DNA of 55,247 bases. It comes from Chloroflexota bacterium (lineage in GTDB: Bacteria > Chloroflexota > Anaerolineae > Promineifilales > Promineifilaceae). The stretch covers positions 1-55,247 of the forward strand of contig JAAYYY010000038.1 in the NCBI GenBank assembly GCA_012515125.1, read 5' to 3'. Both the position numbers and the translations under genes were made by a program. The notes under the pieces were generated by a model. The model was not told the DNA's origin. It made no database searches and saw only the letters and a program-made list of their open reading frames with translations. Below are positions 24,337-37,898 of the stretch, in pieces (the first letter of the stretch is position 1; the number at the start of each line of letters is the position of its first letter).

Positions 24337-27300
24337 TTACGATCCCTGTTCTGGTTCGGTGGAGGGAGCCCGTTGCGCCTCGCCCAGGCGGACGCGCACC
24401 CGGTGTGTGCCCCCGTCGTCAACCAGCGGGAATGAGTCGCCCTCCTGGCGCTCGCCGTCCAGTTCCAGAGAAACGACGGCGTTGCCGGACGGGTCATTCT
24501 CGACGGTGATCTCGTAGGTGGTAGCGCCGCAGCGATAACGCACGCGGTAGCCGGGCCAGTGCGGCGGAATGGCGGGCCGCAGGCGTAAGCGACCATCCTC
24601 GCGCCGTATGCCCAGGATGCCTTCCAGGCCCAGCCGGTACATCCAGCCGCTGGAGCCGGTGTACCAGGTCCAGCCGCCTCGTCCGGTGTGCGGCGGCACC
24701 CCGTAGACGTCGGCGGCGATGACATAGGGCTCGGCCTTGTAATGATCGGCCAGTTCCTGCGTCTCAGTGCGGTAGATCGGGTTGGTCAGCCGGTAAAGGG
24801 CGTCAGCCTTCTCGGCCTGGCCCAGCCCGGCGTAGGCCCAGATCGTCCAGAGGGCGGCGTGGGTATACTGCCCACCGTTTTCGCGAATACCGGGGAGGTA
24901 GCCCTTAATATAGCCGGGATCCCGCGGCGTCCGGTCAAAGGGGGGCGTAAAGAGCAGGATCAGGCGGTCATCCGGACGCACCAGGTGATCTTCGACCGAC
25001 TGCATGGCGCGCCGGACGCGCTCAGGATCGGCGGCGCCGGACAGTACCCCCCACGACTGGGCGATGGCGTCGATCCGGCACTCGCGGTTGGCCGACGATC
25101 CGAGTGGGGTGCCATCGTCGTACCAGGCCCGCAGATACCAGTCGCCGTCCCAGGCGTGCCGCTCGATAGCCGCCTTGAGGCGCCCGGCCTGGCTGCGGTA
25201 ACCGGCTGCCAGCTCCGCTTCGCCAACGCGCTCACAGAGAGCGGCAAAGGCAGTTAGCGTGGCATGGAGGAACCAGGCCAGCCAGACGCTCTCCCCGCGC
25301 CCATCGATGCCGACGCGGTTCATGCCGTCGTTCCAGTCGCCGCCGCCCATCAGCGGCAGGCCATGCCGGCCCGTTGTCGAGCCGCGGCGCAGCGCTCGCC
25401 GGCAGTGCTCGAAGATAGAGTAGCTCTGCGCGGTGCGCGGGTATTCCCTGTAGCGATCTTCCTCGCCGGGCTCCAGCGGCTTGGCTTCCAGGAAAGGCGC
25501 CTCCTCATCGAGCACGCTGGTGTCGCCGGTCACAGCCACATAATGGGCCGTGACAAAGGGGAGCCAGAGCAGATCGTCGCTAATCCGCGTGCGCACGCCA
25601 CGACCCGAAGGCGGATGCCACCAATGGAGGACGTCGCCCTCTTCAAACTGGTGGGCGGCGGCGCGGATGATATGCTCGCGGGCCAGGTCCGGCCGGCTGT
25701 GCAGCAACGCCATAACGTCCTGTAGCTGGTCGCGGAAGCCATAGGCGCCGCTGGACTGGTAGAGAGCCGAGCGGCCCCACAGACGGCAGGCCAGTGACTG
25801 GTAGAGGAGCCAGCGATTGAGCAGAAGGTCCATGGCGGGGTCAGGTGTTTCCACCTGCACGGCGCCAAGAATCTCATCCCAGAGCTGCCGTGTGGCCTGC
25901 CAGGCGGCGCTGACTGCGTCCGGTTCCAGGAAGCGGCGCAGGAGCTGTTCGCTGTGGTCGGCGTCGGCTCCCTGACCGATCAGGAAGTAGATCGTCTTGC
26001 TTTCGCCGGGTTCGAGGTCCACGTGCATCTGCATGGCGGCGCAGACATCCCTGCCGGGCGTCACGCGGTCCTCCAGGCCGATCCGGCCGAGGGCAGCCGG
26101 GTGGCGGAGCGAGCCGTAGCGACCCAGAAACTCGGCGCGATCGGCGGTCAGGCCGTGCGGCTCCGCACTGGTGGCGACAAAGGCCACGCGCCCCGTAAAC
26201 TCGACGCTGTACGGGTTGCGCAGGAGGAGCGCATGAAGCTCGGGCTCGTAGCGGGGCGTGATGTACTGCGCGCTGATCACACGGTCCGTGCCCAGCACCG
26301 GCTCGGCATAGAAGGTGGCGGTGAGCCGGCGAACGCGCGAGCGCCGGTTGGTCAGCCGCAGCTCGACTATCTTCACCGGCGCGTCGGGAGCCACAAACAA
26401 ACGCAGCTCCTGTTCCAGGCCGTGACTGTGGTGCTCAAAACAGGTGTATCCCGCGCCGTGGTGGACCAGGTAAGGAGCCCGGGCCGGCGCCGGCTGGGGT
26501 GTGGGCGTCCAGACCTCGGCCGTTTCCTCGTCACGCAGGTAGAGCACCTCCGAGGGCATGTCCGTTACAGGATCGTTGCGCCAGGCGGTCAGCCGGTTCT
26601 CGCCGCTGTTCACTGCCCAGGTATAGCCGCCGCCGCTCTCGCTGACGATGAAGCCGAACTCCTCGTTGGCGACGACGTTGATCCAGGGCAGCGGCGTGCG
26701 GACGCCGGGAGGCAGGTAGATGATGTACTCGCCATCGGAGAAGCCGCCATAGCCATTATCGAATTGCAGCCCATCCGGCCGCGGTACAGGCGGGATCTCT
26801 TCGAGTGTCGCCGGATCGACTGTGGGCAGGAACTCCGGCAGCGGCGTCTCCATTACGGCGAGAACGTCGAGCTGCTCTTCCAGCTCTCCAGCGCCGCCGT
26901 CGAGGATGACGCGGGCCGCCGAATGCAGCAGGTCGCGGTCGAGAGACGGGATATGGTCCTCCTTGAGGACGAAGATACCGCCGCGCTGGTTGAGCCGGCC
27001 CACAGCGTCCATCCGGTGCAGCAGGCGGTGGATTAGCGTGTGCAGTCCTTCAGAATAGCCCGAAGGCTCCGCGTTCAGGATGACAAGGGCGACTGGGCGC
27101 CCACGCCGCTGCCAATAGCTGTGGAAGCGGACGAGAGTCTGGAGCAGGCCAAGCTGCTCCTCGCTGCTGAGACGAACGAGCAGGATAGGATGGTCGCCCG
27201 AAATGCCATAGGTCCACAAGCCCTGCTGGCCCTTTACGTTCGCATCCAGCGTCTCGGCCGGGGCGTGCTTGGCCCGGTGGGGATAAAGCAGAAGGGAGAG

Positions 27301-30300
27301 CATCCGCTGACCCTGCTGCAGCAGGGTCGAGTCGAACTCCAGGCGGCGAAGCTGGCGCTCGGCGTGGGCGCGGGCCTGGACAAAGGCGCGATCGACGACT
27401 GCCTGGCTGCGATAACGAGCCAGCAGGTCGAGCAGGGCAGAGCGCGACTCCGCCGCCGCCGTAACGAGCAGGATCTGCGTGCGCTGGCGCGGGAGCAGCG
27501 CCAGCCGCCGGCCGAGAGACATGACGGGGTCGAGTGTCGGTCCGGTCGTGCCTGTCAGCCAATTGTCGCCAAGCAGCGCCTCGGGCTCGCGTGCGGTCTG
27601 CCCCCGGCCGAGGAAACGGGCGCGGTCACTCTCATGCGGGCCCGGACTGGTCTGTTCCCCGGCGAGCACCAGCATATGGGCCATGTAGGCGGGTTTCTCA
27701 TCAGCCGAGCGCGGGCGGCGGTGGAAGAGCAGCGCGTTGTATTGCGGGAGATATTCGCTTTCGACAAAGAGCTTGGCAAAAGCCTGATGGCGCCAATCGG
27801 TTGCCGCGTCGGCCAGAGCAACTTCGGCATAACTGGTGAGGCGCAGCTTGCGCGAGCGTTCGCTTTCGTTGTCCAGCGTGATCCGGCGGATCTCGACGTC
27901 CTCCTGCGGGGCGACGATGATCTCCATCTGCAGCATCACCTCATTGTCATGGCGGCGCAGCTCGACCATGTGCGGGTGGAAGAGTATCTCGGACTGAGTG
28001 CCAGGCCGTTCGGGGAAGACGCCTGTCGGCTGGATGCCGGCCGACCAGATGGCGCCGCTATCTTCATCCTGTAGATAGACCCACTGGCCCCAGTGGTCAC
28101 GCGTCGTATCCGCGCGCCAGCGGGTCAACATCAGGTTATTCCAGTGGCTGTAGCCACCGCCCCCATTGGTAAAGAGCACGCCGTAATGGCCGTTGGAGAG
28201 ATAGTGGACGAGGGGGAACGGCGAGTGCCAGGGCACAGCCCAGGGCTGGAAATTGAGGGCCTGTTCCTCGTCCGTGGCGTCGATAGCCAGTTCGTCAGCC
28301 TCGTATTCCAGTGTAGCAGCCTGCGGCACCTGCTCCTGGAGCAGCAGCTCGACGCTGCGAACGCGCGGGTCGCTGTGGAAGCGAGAAACCATCGCGTCGT
28401 CCAGCAGCGTGTTAGCGATCGCCAGCAGGATCATGCCCTGGTGGTGGGCCATGTAGGAGCGCACAATTGCCTTCTCCTGCGAAAGGCGCAGGCGCGATTC
28501 GGTGAAGTCCACCGCTTCGTAATAGCCGTAGCGGCCCAGCATGCCCAGGCGATCCAGTGCGTCCATGTTGTCGAGGACGGCCTTAGGTCTGATGGGCAGG
28601 GCCAGCAGCGAAGCATAGGGAGCGACGACCAGGTCTTCGGCCAGACCCCGCTTAAGTCCCAGGCCGGGCACTCCGAATGCCCGGTACTGGTAATTCATCG
28701 CCGCGTCGAAAGTGAAGAAGCCCGACTCGGAAATGCCCCATGGCACGCCACGCTGCCGCCCGTACGCGATCTGCTGCTCGATGGCAACCTGCTCGCTGTG
28801 GGCGAGCAGCGTGCCGTCGTAGCGGCGCAAGAAGAGGGGAGGCATCAGATACTCGAATATGGTGCCGCTCCACGACAGCAGCGCGAAACCGCCGTCCAGG
28901 GCGGTTACCGGCCGGGAGAGATGGATCCAGTGCTTGCTGGGTACGTCATACTTGGCAATGGCGAGCAGGCTGGTGATCCGCGCCTCTGACGCCAGAAGGT
29001 CGTAGTAGTTCTGGTCCAGGCGCCCCGCGTCGAGGTTAAAGCCAATGTGGAAGAGATGGCGCTGGTTGTCGTAAAGAAAGGAAAAATCCATTTCCCGCAG
29101 AAAGGTTTCGGCCTGCTGCGCCAGTCTGATGAAGCCGGCAGAGAAAGCGTTTGCAGCCAGGCGTGCGTCGAGCAGCTTCGTCGCCAGTGCGTCGAGCCAG
29201 CCGGCGACTGCCCCGTCGTGCGCCATCTCTCTCTGGAGTGTCTGCAGCGCGTTTGCAGCACGTCTGGCGACCGCCTGAACTGAGTCGCGCGCCGGCCGGG
29301 CCAGCAACGCATCTTTGAGCTCACGCCAGGCCTCTCCTGCCGCCGAGGAATCCTCAAGCTGCTGTAGTGGGGCCGGCGGATCGTGCATGGGCGCCATCCA
29401 GGGCAGGAGCAGGTCAATCTCGCGCTGCAAAGCTGCGGCGTGTTCGTTCACCCGCTCGGCAAAGAGGCGGCAATCCTGGAGTACGTGCGCGGGCACGTCG
29501 TGGTCCCCCTCCTCGACGAGCTCGACAAGCAAGGAGCCGAGCGCCGGTAGCCACTGCTCCTGCAGGCGGCGGAAAAGCGAGTACCACTCAGGTGCATTGT
29601 CCTCGTGGGCCAATACTTCGGCGGTGATCATGTCCAGATGATCGAGTAGAGGCTGGGCCAACGTGGGTTCGCGCGCCTGCCCGGTAAGGGTGTCGCGCAG
29701 CAGGTCTACGCTGTCGAGCAGGCCCTGCCAGCGAACCCACCGCCATGCCGGCTGATGGGGCATCTGCAGGCATGCCTGGCGCAGGACAAGGAAGCAGGCT
29801 GCCAGGTTCCCGCTGTCCACGGTGGAAACGTAGCGCGGCGGCAGCGGTGTAAGCGTAGCGGTATCGATCCAGTTGATGAAGTGACCCCGGTAGCGCTCCA
29901 GGCGGGCCAGTGTGTCGAAGGCGGAGTGCAGGCGCAGGGTGAAGCTCAGCGGATCGATATAGCCGAAATCGTTCGCTGCAAGCGCCGACAGCAAGTAGAG
30001 GCCGATGTTGGTCGGCGAGGTGCGCCGGGCGACGACGCCACGCGGATCTTCCTGGAAATGATCGGGCGGAAGCCAGTGATCGTCCGGCCCTACGAACCAC
30101 TCGTAAAAAAACCAGGTGCGCCGGGCCAGACGGCGCAGGCGTCGCTGCTCGTCTGCCGTCAGGGCGGGCAGCCGCCGGCGGTAGGGGCGGCTGATCGCAT
30201 AGGCGAACTGCGGCGAGAAAAGCCAGACGACGAGCAGCGGCAGGGCGATTGGCAGGGCCGCCGGACGCGCCCCATAGACGAGCACGCCGGCCCAGACCGA

Positions 30301-32937
30301 CATCAGCAGCGCGGAGATCATGGTGCGCCAGGTAACGATCGGGCTGACGTCCTCGCCGAAGAGGCGGACGGTGTGCGCCGCCGTCGTCCACTGCAGCAGG
30401 TGCTTGCGCGTGACCAGCAGCCGTCGCAGCGTCGTCAGAATGGCGTCCAGGTTCAGCAGGGCCTCGTAGGGCACGAAAGCCAGGAAGAGCAGCCAGCGCA
30501 CGGCGCTGTCGCGCAGGGAGCGCAGTACCCCCATGAGGCTGCCACCGCCTGCCAGGCCGGCAAGCCCGCCAAGTAGGGTCGTTACGAGGTTCACACCCGG
30601 CGTGAGCAGGCCCAGCAGTGTCCAGAAGGCCGGCGAGCCAGGGAGCACCGTCCAACCGGCAATAAACAGGAGCAGAAGCGCCGATGAATGAAGGCTGCGG
30701 CGCAGGTTATCGACGATCTTCCAGCAGTCAATAACAGAGAGCGGATTCCGCAGCCGCTGTCCGCTGGCGGAGGGTACCCACGGTAGTAGCCACGGAAGCA
30801 ACTGCCAGTCGCCCCGGATCCAGCGATGGTTGCGGCGCACCTGCACGAGGTAGTGGGGCGGGTAATCCTCATAGAGGACAATGTCGCTGACCAGCGCCGC
30901 CCGCCCGTGAATACCCTCGAAGAGGTCGTGGCTGAGCAGCGTGTTCTCCGGCACCCGGTCAAACAGGCTCCTTTCAAAGGCGTCTACGTCGTAAATCCCT
31001 TTGCCGACGAAAATACCTTCGCCAAATAGGTCCTGATACACGTCTGAGACGGCGCGGCTGTAGAGGTCGATGCCGGTGTCGCCGGCAAAAACGCGAGTGA
31101 AGAGCGACTGGTTTGCGCTCATCGGCTGGATTTCGGTACGTGGCTGCAGCACGGTGTAGCCCGTCGTCACCTGTCCTGTAACCGGATCGAACCGCGCCTG
31201 ATTGAGCGGGTGCGCCAGCGCGCCGGCCATACGCGCTGCCGCACCGCGTGGGAGAATGGTATCGGCGTCGAGCGTGATCACATAGCGAACTCCGGTGAGA
31301 ACGTCAAGATTGCCCTCCTGGAGCAGAAAGGTGGTATCGGTGGCGCTGCGCAGCAGCCGGTTTAGCTCGTGGAGCTTGCCCCGCTTGCGTTCCCAGCCCA
31401 TCCACACGCCCTCCTGCGGATTCCAGAGACGGCGACGATGCAACACGAAGAACGGCTGCCCAGGGTAGGCTGCATTCAATTCGGCGATGCGCTGCCGGAC
31501 AAGCTGCAGCAGTGACTCATCCTCTGGCATCACCTCCTCCGGCGCGTCGGCGAAGTCGGTCAGCAGCGCAAAGCCGATGTGGGGGTCGGCGTTGCCCAGA
31601 TAGTGGCGCTCCAACTGGCCGATTAGCGAACGCACCTCCGCCTCGCTGGTGAGCATCGCCGGGATAACCACCAGCGTCCGGCTCAGCTCCGGCACGCCTT
31701 CGGAGAAGTCAAGCTTGGGCAGGATGCGTGGGGGGACCAGATTCGTCACAAGCCAGTTGACGACGCTGACGCTGACGGCCGTGGCCGGGAAAAGCGAAAA
31801 GAGCAGGGCAAGCAGCCGCAGATAGGTCTGTTCCGTCGCACTGGCAGCATAGGCGACCAGCAGCCCGGTTATGAGGAGGGTCAGGGCGAAGATCGAGCCC
31901 AGGTAGACGAAGGTAGGATGCGCGTAGGCCCAGCGCCGCAGCCGTTCCCGCGCATTGGGCCGGTAGCCAAGCGCCGCCTCAAGCTGCGTGCGGCCCTCCG
32001 CCAGTAGATAGTAGCCAACATGGGCGGTTGGCGGCAGGCGAATGCCCGACCACGGGCCGGCAAGCAAGTGGCCGTCACCGGGAGCGCCCTCCTGGGCCAG
32101 GGCAATCGCCCGGCGGGCGACGTCTGCCTCCGAGTGCGCTGTGTGCAGGGCCAGAGTCTCGACCACTTTGCGATACCGGTCGCGCGTGGAGAAGGTCATC
32201 CGCGCAAAAAGCCCGGCCGGATCCTCCTCAAGGATCTTCTCGACAACGGATAACTCCTCGAAAAAGTCACGCCAGGCAATACGGCTGAGTCGGTGCAGCG
32301 TCGGTATCGCTGCGGCGACGACTTCCCCGTCCGCGATGCTGTATTGCAACCGGGAGAAAGCAGGCCCCCCGGCCGCCTCCGGCACCTCTGTCAGCCGCCC
32401 GGAAGCCTGGAGGACCGACTCGAGGAGGACGACGTTCAGCATGATCGGGAAGGCCCATAGCTCGCCCATAGTCAGGGGCTGCACTTCCTGATAGGCTCCC
32501 ACGAAGGCGACAATCTCCTGCAGCTCTATCTGGGCATTCTCACGCAGGGCGAGTACCCGGGCCATGTCGTAGATGCGCGGGAGATGGTTCAGATCATCGC
32601 CCGTGCGCAGCTTCGGAAGCTGCCGGTAGTACGATTGCGGGAGAGTTTCCTCTACCTGGCGGGCGGTGCGGACGAGAACGTAGTAGTTATCAAGCAGCCA
32701 CTCGGCCGGGTAAGAGAGGGCCAGCCTCTCCTGGCTGAGCTGGCGATAGCTGTCGCGTACCTCGCCGAGCAGTCTGACGTGTGCGCCAATGCGCCGGAAG
32801 AAAGGCGCCAGCGTCTCGGTCGCTGCGTGGTCGGTGACCTGATGGCGGCGAGCAAGTTCACGCGCGGTCTCTCGCAACGAAAGGACTGCGTGGGTCATCT
32901 CGCCGGTAGGCGGCGCCTCACTCGTTCGTTCGAGCAT
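24337..32937 (-). CDS. Cyclic beta-1,2-glucan synthase-like giant (GT84 + glycoamylase-like + GH94)
   Basis: About 2866 residues, close to the length of ChvB/NdvB/Cgs proteins. These synthesise and cyclise beta-1,2-glucan at the inner membrane and trim chains with a phosphorylase domain. Membrane segments lie near residues 350-410 and 760-960. Between them is the glycosyltransferase, with '[14 protein letters not shown]', '[14 protein letters not shown]' (about 552) and '[12 protein letters not shown]' (about 704). A glycoamylase-like part carries '[14 protein letters not shown]' (about 1404). The C-terminal GH94-type phosphorylase region has '[14 protein letters not shown]' (about 2534). The track start at 32976 is a TTG; I take ATG 32937, which overlaps the end of the upstream Usp gene by 20 bases. 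Domain identity is strong; the exact glucan is inferred. Confidence 0.88.
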   Translation of the reverse strand: MLERTSEAPPTGEMTHAVLSLRETARELARRHQVTDHAATETLAPFFRRIGAHVRLLGEVRDSYRQLSQERLALSYPAEWLLDNYYVLVRTARQVEETLPQSYYRQLPKLRTGDDLNHLPRIYDMARVLALRENAQIELQEIVAFVGAYQEVQPLTMGELWAFPIMLNVVLLESVLQASGRLTEVPEAAGGPAFSRLQYSIADGEVVAAAIPTLHRLSRIAWRDFFEELSVVEKILEEDPAGLFARMTFSTRDRYRKVVETLALHTAHSEADVARRAIALAQEGAPGDGHLLAGPWSGIRLPPTAHVGYYLLAEGRTQLEAALGYRPNARERLRRWAYAHPTFVYLGSIFALTLLITGLLVAYAASATEQTYLRLLALLFSLFPATAVSVSVVNWLVTNLVPPRILPKLDFSEGVPELSRTLVVIPAMLTSEAEVRSLIGQLERHYLGNADPHIGFALLTDFADAPEEVMPEDESLLQLVRQRIAELNAAYPGQPFFVLHRRRLWNPQEGVWMGWERKRGKLHELNRLLRSATDTTFLLQEGNLDVLTGVRYVITLDADTILPRGAAARMAGALAHPLNQARFDPVTGQVTTGYTVLQPRTEIQPMSANQSLFTRVFAGDTGIDLYSRAVSDVYQDLFGEGIFVGKGIYDVDAFERSLFDRVPENTLLSHDLFEGIHGRAALVSDIVLYEDYPPHYLVQVRRNHRWIRGDWQLLPWLLPWVPSASGQRLRNPLSVIDCWKIVDNLRRSLHSSALLLLFIAGWTVLPGSPAFWTLLGLLTPGVNLVTTLLGGLAGLAGGGSLMGVLRSLRDSAVRWLLFLAFVPYEALLNLDAILTTLRRLLVTRKHLLQWTTAAHTVRLFGEDVSPIVTWRTMISALLMSVWAGVLVYGARPAALPIALPLLVVWLFSPQFAYAISRPYRRRLPALTADEQRRLRRLARRTWFFYEWFVGPDDHWLPPDHFQEDPRGVVARRTSPTNIGLYLLSALAANDFGYIDPLSFTLRLHSAFDTLARLERYRGHFINWIDTATLTPLPPRYVSTVDSGNLAACFLVLRQACLQMPHQPAWRWVRWQGLLDSVDLLRDTLTGQAREPTLAQPLLDHLDMITAEVLAHEDNAPEWYSLFRRLQEQWLPALGSLLVELVEEGDHDVPAHVLQDCRLFAERVNEHAAALQREIDLLLPWMAPMHDPPAPLQQLEDSSAAGEAWRELKDALLARPARDSVQAVARRAANALQTLQREMAHDGAVAGWLDALATKLLDARLAANAFSAGFIRLAQQAETFLREMDFSFLYDNQRHLFHIGFNLDAGRLDQNYYDLLASEARITSLLAIAKYDVPSKHWIHLSRPVTALDGGFALLSWSGTIFEYLMPPLFLRRYDGTLLAHSEQVAIEQQIAYGRQRGVPWGISESGFFTFDAAMNYQYRAFGVPGLGLKRGLAEDLVVAPYASLLALPIRPKAVLDNMDALDRLGMLGRYGYYEAVDFTESRLRLSQEKAIVRSYMAHHQGMILLAIANTLLDDAMVSRFHSDPRVRSVELLLQEQVPQAATLEYEADELAIDATDEEQALNFQPWAVPWHSPFPLVHYLSNGHYGVLFTNGGGGYSHWNNLMLTRWRADTTRDHWGQWVYLQDEDSGAIWSAGIQPTGVFPERPGTQSEILFHPHMVELRRHDNEVMLQMEIIVAPQEDVEIRRITLDNESERSRKLRLTSYAEVALADAATDWRHQAFAKLFVESEYLPQYNALLFHRRPRSADEKPAYMAHMLVLAGEQTSPGPHESDRARFLGRGQTAREPEALLGDNWLTGTTGPTLDPVMSLGRRLALLPRQRTQILLVTAAAESRSALLDLLARYRSQAVVDRAFVQARAHAERQLRRLEFDSTLLQQGQRMLSLLLYPHRAKHAPAETLDANVKGQQGLWTYGISGDHPILLVRLSSEEQLGLLQTLVRFHSYWQRRGRPVALVILNAEPSGYSEGLHTLIHRLLHRMDAVGRLNQRGGIFVLKEDHIPSLDRDLLHSAARVILDGGAGELEEQLDVLAVMETPLPEFLPTVDPATLEEIPPVPRPDGLQFDNGYGGFSDGEYIIYLPPGVRTPLPWINVVANEEFGFIVSESGGGYTWAVNSGENRLTAWRNDPVTDMPSEVLYLRDEETAEVWTPTPQPAPARAPYLVHHGAGYTCFEHHSHGLEQELRLFVAPDAPVKIVELRLTNRRSRVRRLTATFYAEPVLGTDRVISAQYITPRYEPELHALLLRNPYSVEFTGRVAFVATSAEPHGLTADRAEFLGRYGSLRHPAALGRIGLEDRVTPGRDVCAAMQMHVDLEPGESKTIYFLIGQGADADHSEQLLRRFLEPDAVSAAWQATRQLWDEILGAVQVETPDPAMDLLLNRWLLYQSLACRLWGRSALYQSSGAYGFRDQLQDVMALLHSRPDLAREHIIRAAAHQFEEGDVLHWWHPPSGRGVRTRISDDLLWLPFVTAHYVAVTGDTSVLDEEAPFLEAKPLEPGEEDRYREYPRTAQSYSIFEHCRRALRRGSTTGRHGLPLMGGGDWNDGMNRVGIDGRGESVWLAWFLHATLTAFAALCERVGEAELAAGYRSQAGRLKAAIERHAWDGDWYLRAWYDDGTPLGSSANRECRIDAIAQSWGVLSGAADPERVRRAMQSVEDHLVRPDDRLILLFTPPFDRTPRDPGYIKGYLPGIRENGGQYTHAALWTIWAYAGLGQAEKADALYRLTNPIYRTETQELADHYKAEPYVIAADVYGVPPHTGRGGWTWYTGSSGWMYRLGLEGILGIRREDGRLRLRPAIPPHWPGYRVRYRCGATTYEITVENDPSGNAVVSLELDGERQEGDSFPLVDDGGTHRVRVRLGEAQRAPSTEPEQGS

Positions 32938-33922
32938 AGATACTGGCTGGTCCTCCCTGAACACGTTCGGAAACAAGCGTCTGTGTCGTGATCATCTCAG
33001 CCTGCGACGACTCGATCATGTCTGCCGGTAGATCCTGTATGATCAGCAAAGGGGTGCTGCCATAGACGATGAAGCTCGTGACCCGGCTGCCGTAGGGGCG
33101 GTGCACATCCCCAGAGTAACCGTGGGCGCTCAGCACAACAAGGTCAACCGATTGTTCGACTGCCAGCCCGTGCAGGAGGCTGATGGCGCTGTCGCCGACG
33201 AGCAGATGGCTGGAGACTTTGTCGGTCGTCAGCCACGAGCCCAGCTGTGCGTGATACTTCTCTGCCTCTTCGCGGTTGCGGGCAACAACTTTCTCGACCA
33301 GTTCGGCGTCCTCGTCGCTCAGGGGCGTGCGGCGCGGCATCTCGGGCCGGGTGACGGCGGTAGCCAGCATCACCTCGGCGTTTCCATAGCGGGCCAGCGC
33401 CGAGACGACGGGCAGCACAAATTCTGCGCGTCGCGAGCCGTCGAGGGGCACCAAGATGCGCCGGTAGGTGAGTGATTCCAGGTCGGCTTCCCCGGCTTCA
33501 TAGGCGCGAATAATCATGACCGAGCGGTTGATGCGCAGGATGACCTTCTGGACCACACTGCTCACGTTCCAGCCGGTCAGACCGCTGCGGCCGTGGCTGC
33601 TGAGCAAGATCAGATCAACCTCATTCTCGCGGGCATATTCGATGATCCGTTCGGCAGCTGGGCCCTCCAGCTGCACCCCTTCAACCGCGAGACCGACACG
33701 GCGCAGCCGCTCGCTGATTTCGTCGAGATAGGCCCTTGTCTCCGCCTTCAGCAGGTGCCAGTGGAGGGGGTCGGTAGCCATCGGCCCCTGTTCCGGCACG
33801 GGCTCGACCACGTGAAGGAGCACGAGCTGGGCATTCGTCGCCCGCGACAGCGCAACGGCATGGGGCAGAACACATTCGGCGAGGGTCGAGCCGTCCAACG
33901 GGAGCAATATTCGTTCAAACAT
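32918..33922 (-). CDS. Tandem universal stress protein
   Basis: A 334-residue protein with two UspA domains. Domain one starts 'ILLPLDGSTLAECVLPHAVALS' and holds 'LILLSSHGRSGLTGWNVSSVVQKVI', the nucleotide-binding GxxG-type region. Domain two starts 'ILVPLDGSRRAEFVLPVVSAL' and holds 'LVVLSAHGYSGDVHRPYGSRVTSFIV'. Such proteins bind ATP and respond to stress or starvation. The track start is GTG 33925; the next codon, ATG 33922, lies eight bases after GAGGG and is preferred. The 3' end overlaps the start of the glucan synthase gene, which suggests coupled translation and a possible role in controlling osmotic or surface-glucan responses. That role is inferred. Confidence 0.9.
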   Translation of the reverse strand: MFERILLPLDGSTLAECVLPHAVALSRATNAQLVLLHVVEPVPEQGPMATDPLHWHLLKAETRAYLDEISERLRRVGLAVEGVQLEGPAAERIIEYARENEVDLILLSSHGRSGLTGWNVSSVVQKVILRINRSVMIIRAYEAGEADLESLTYRRILVPLDGSRRAEFVLPVVSALARYGNAEVMLATAVTRPEMPRRTPLSDEDAELVEKVVARNREEAEKYHAQLGSWLTTDKVSSHLLVGDSAISLLHGLAVEQSVDLVVLSAHGYSGDVHRPYGSRVTSFIVYGSTPLLIIQDLPADMIESSQAEMITTQTLVSERVQGGPASIYARTNE

Positions 33923-34177
33923 CACACTTACCCTCTACTTACTCAGCTCCCGGCCCGGAATAAAGTCAACCATAACCAACACAGGCCCAACTGCCCATAG
34001 CTCAGGGATACAAACCGGGACACATGTACGCTATGAGCTTCATTGGCTCCACAGAACAGACGAGGACGACCCACCTGCGCCGTTATAGCGCGGGAGTGTC
34101 GCCCTCATTATCAACACACCGGCAGGAAGCTACCGGCGCGACCGTCGCGGTCGGTGTGGCTGGCGCGGCTAGCGCGG

Positions 34178-35467
<1,290 letters not shown>

Positions 35468-35709
35468 CTACTCCTTTTTAGCGCCAGGGCCGGCACAATT
35501 GGATGGCTATAATGTCTGGAGCGGCGCGCTATTGACTCCCGCCCGCCAGCGCGCCATTTCGACTCTACCGATGATCATACAAAACGCGCCTCGATTTCGC
35601 AACTAGGGCGCCGCGCAGCCGGCCCACGCCTGTGTTTGAGCCAGAGGGAGGCGGCCCGTCGCCGGAGGCGAGTGGGCTCCGGCGGCCGGCCGTGGGAGCA
35701 GCGCGGAGG

Positions 35710-35738
35710 TTGCCAACAAGCCGTCCCGCAGCTATAAA
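35710..35738 (+). promoter_or_regulatory. Promoter for leaderless histidine kinase gene
   Basis: TTGCCA, 17 bases, TATAAA. The -10 box ends nine bases before ATG 35748, and there is no Shine-Dalgarno in between. The rest of the 283-base gap back to enolase (35465-35709) holds the enolase leader and a GC-rich stretch able to form hairpins near 35640-35700. I see no gene in it. Confidence 0.65.
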
Positions 35739-35747
35739 TCGTCCACA

Positions 35748-37844
35748 ATGGAAGAACAGGATTTGTGGGCCCAGGCCAACGATATACATGTACTATGGGA
35801 ACGGCTGGCTTCCGAGCTGTCACCCATCTTCGACGCCCACGGCGTCTGCGCCTCAGTTGCCTATGAGATAGCCGTCTACACCGGGGTCAAGACGGTTGTG
35901 GCCCTGAGCGGCCCGCTGCGCCAGTACTACGACGTCTGGATCTGCGACCCCATTGGCGCCCTGCAGCAGACCCGTTGGGAGGGCAGCGAGCGCTCCTTCG
36001 CCCAGGTCATCGACGGCAATGAGCCGGCCTATCTGGAGAAGTTTGGTCTGCCGGCCGATGTGGTGCTGGGCAGCGATCTCTGGCTGCTGGCCCGCGATGC
36101 GGTACTGGCCGTGCCCTTGCCCTACCCTCGCCGCGCCGACGATCTCGTACCGGCTGGCGTCCTCTGCCTGCTCGATCCGCCGGAAGGGAAGACGGTCAAC
36201 CTAGAGAGCGTGGGTCCGCTGGCGATGCACATCACCACCTATCTGGACCGGGCTTTCCTGCGGCACGAACGTGACCGGCAGCAGGTCGAGTTCGACATCG
36301 TCTATGACCTGACCTATTCGCTAACGGCGACGCTGAGCATGGAGAATATCTTCAGCCAGCTCACCGATCCCGTGCGGCGCACGCTTAACGTGGAAGCCGT
36401 CTCCATCGGCCTGGTCGAGCCGGTCAGCGAAGATATCATCTTCGTAGAATCGCTTCTCGGCCCGATGTTCGCTGATTTGCCGCCGATCCGGCTCAGGTCC
36501 GGACAGGGTATCGCCGGGCAGGTGGCGCAGACGGGCGAGCCGCTTATCGTCAACAACGTTTACAGAGACCAGCGCTTTTACGCGGGCATTGACCAGAATT
36601 CCGGCTTTCGCACCCATTCCATTCTCTGTGTGCCTCTGAAGGTCGAGCAACGGGTCATCGGCGTGCTCGAAGCGATCAATAAGCGCATCGGCAATTTTCA
36701 CGAGAGCGACCTGCGCTTGCTGCAGGCCATTGCCAGCCCCCTGGCGGCAGCCATCGAGAACGCCCGCCTGCATGGGGACGTGTTGGCCGAGAAGCGGCGC
36801 GTGGAGACGATATTTGCCAGCATGTCCGAAGGGTTGCTGACGGTCAACGCCGAGGGCCGGGTGACGGCAACGAACGAATCCCTGCTGACGCTGTTGGGCA
36901 CAGAAGATGGTGACGCCCTGCAGGGGCAGTGGGCCCACGAGGTCATTAACGTCGAGACAAGCGAGACGCTGGAAGCCTTTATGGAGCGGGTGCGCCATGC
37001 GACCGGCGATTTCCCGCAGATTGCCTGCGACCTCATCCACCCAGACGGGCAGCGGGTGCCCGTGCTCATCAGCGGCGCTTCGATCAAGAATGAGGCCGGC
37101 GAGCTGGAAGAGATGATCGTGACGTTCAGCGATCTGCGCCAGATCCGCGAGGTCGAGCGCATGCGCGACGACTTCTTCCATAACATCGTCCACGAGCTGC
37201 GCACGCCACTGGCGACCATCCTGATGTACGCCCGGCTGCTGCGCGAGGGCAAGGCGCACGGCGACAAGGCCAAAGAGGACCGCTTCCTGGGCGTTATCGA
37301 GCGCGAGAGCGACCGGCTACAGCGCATGGTGCGGCAAATGCTGCAGCTGGCGAAGCTGGAGGCGCGCGAGCTGCAGCGCAGCGCCGAGCTGGTCAATCTG
37401 AATCTCGTCTTTGACGACATCCTGCCGCCGCTGGCCGACCGCGCCATGGACAAAGGGCTGACCTTCAGCCAGCGCATCCCTCCTGCCCTGCCGCCGATTG
37501 TGGGCAACGAGGAGATGATCTACTCCGTCTTCAAGAACCTGGTCGAAAATGCGGTCAAGTTCACCATGTCGGGCATGGTGCGCGTCGAGGCCAGGGTCGA
37601 GAACGGCACGGTCGAGGTGGTCGTGCGCGATGAAGGCATCGGCGTGCCCGAGGCAGCGAAGCCAAATCTCTTCAAGCGCTTCTACCGCGCGCAGTCGGCC
37701 GTCGAACGGGGGATTGCCGGCTCCGGCCTGGGGCTATATATGGTCAAGGAAGCGGTCGTCAAACACAACGGCACAATTGACGTCGAGAGCGTGGAAGGCG
37801 AAGGAACAACCTTTACGGTTCGCCTGCCCGCGTCTAATGAATAA
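35748..37844 (+). CDS. Soluble GAF-PAS sensor histidine kinase
   Basis: A 698-residue kinase without membrane helices. An N-terminal region (about 20-190) is GAF-like and weakly conserved. A clear GAF domain spans about 215-350, with 'GQGIAGQVAQTGEPLIVNNVYRD' cut by family blocks. A PAS domain covers about 360-465 ('SEGLLTVNAEGRVTATNES'). The HisKA motif is 'FFHNIVHELRTPLA', with phospho-acceptor His482. The ATPase has an N box 'KNLVENAVKFT', G1 'VRDEGIGVPE', F box 'LFKRFYRA' and G2 'GSGLGLYMVKEAV'. It would read an internal signal and pass phosphate to a response regulator; none is adjacent. It lies 54 bases before the cysteine desulfurase gene. Confidence 0.92.
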   Translation: MEEQDLWAQANDIHVLWERLASELSPIFDAHGVCASVAYEIAVYTGVKTVVALSGPLRQYYDVWICDPIGALQQTRWEGSERSFAQVIDGNEPAYLEKFGLPADVVLGSDLWLLARDAVLAVPLPYPRRADDLVPAGVLCLLDPPEGKTVNLESVGPLAMHITTYLDRAFLRHERDRQQVEFDIVYDLTYSLTATLSMENIFSQLTDPVRRTLNVEAVSIGLVEPVSEDIIFVESLLGPMFADLPPIRLRSGQGIAGQVAQTGEPLIVNNVYRDQRFYAGIDQNSGFRTHSILCVPLKVEQRVIGVLEAINKRIGNFHESDLRLLQAIASPLAAAIENARLHGDVLAEKRRVETIFASMSEGLLTVNAEGRVTATNESLLTLLGTEDGDALQGQWAHEVINVETSETLEAFMERVRHATGDFPQIACDLIHPDGQRVPVLISGASIKNEAGELEEMIVTFSDLRQIREVERMRDDFFHNIVHELRTPLATILMYARLLREGKAHGDKAKEDRFLGVIERESDRLQRMVRQMLQLAKLEARELQRSAELVNLNLVFDDILPPLADRAMDKGLTFSQRIPPALPPIVGNEEMIYSVFKNLVENAVKFTMSGMVRVEARVENGTVEVVVRDEGIGVPEAAKPNLFKRFYRAQSAVERGIAGSGLGLYMVKEAVVKHNGTIDVESVEGEGTTFTVRLPASNE

Positions 37845-37898
37845 GCCCTGCACCATCGCCTGAGCATTGCCGCCCTCGGGAGCTACCTGGAGATAAAG

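Noticed and set aside
25954-30655. Several long antisense and alternative-frame ORFs within the glucan synthase gene
   Set aside because: All are opposite to or out of frame with one continuous 2866-codon gene with conserved GT84 and GH94 motifs.
35630-35710. GC-rich hairpin-forming stretch as a tRNA or structured RNA
   Set aside because: There is no T-loop motif (GGTTCRA), no acceptor-stem pairing and no match to a known RNA family that I can recognise.
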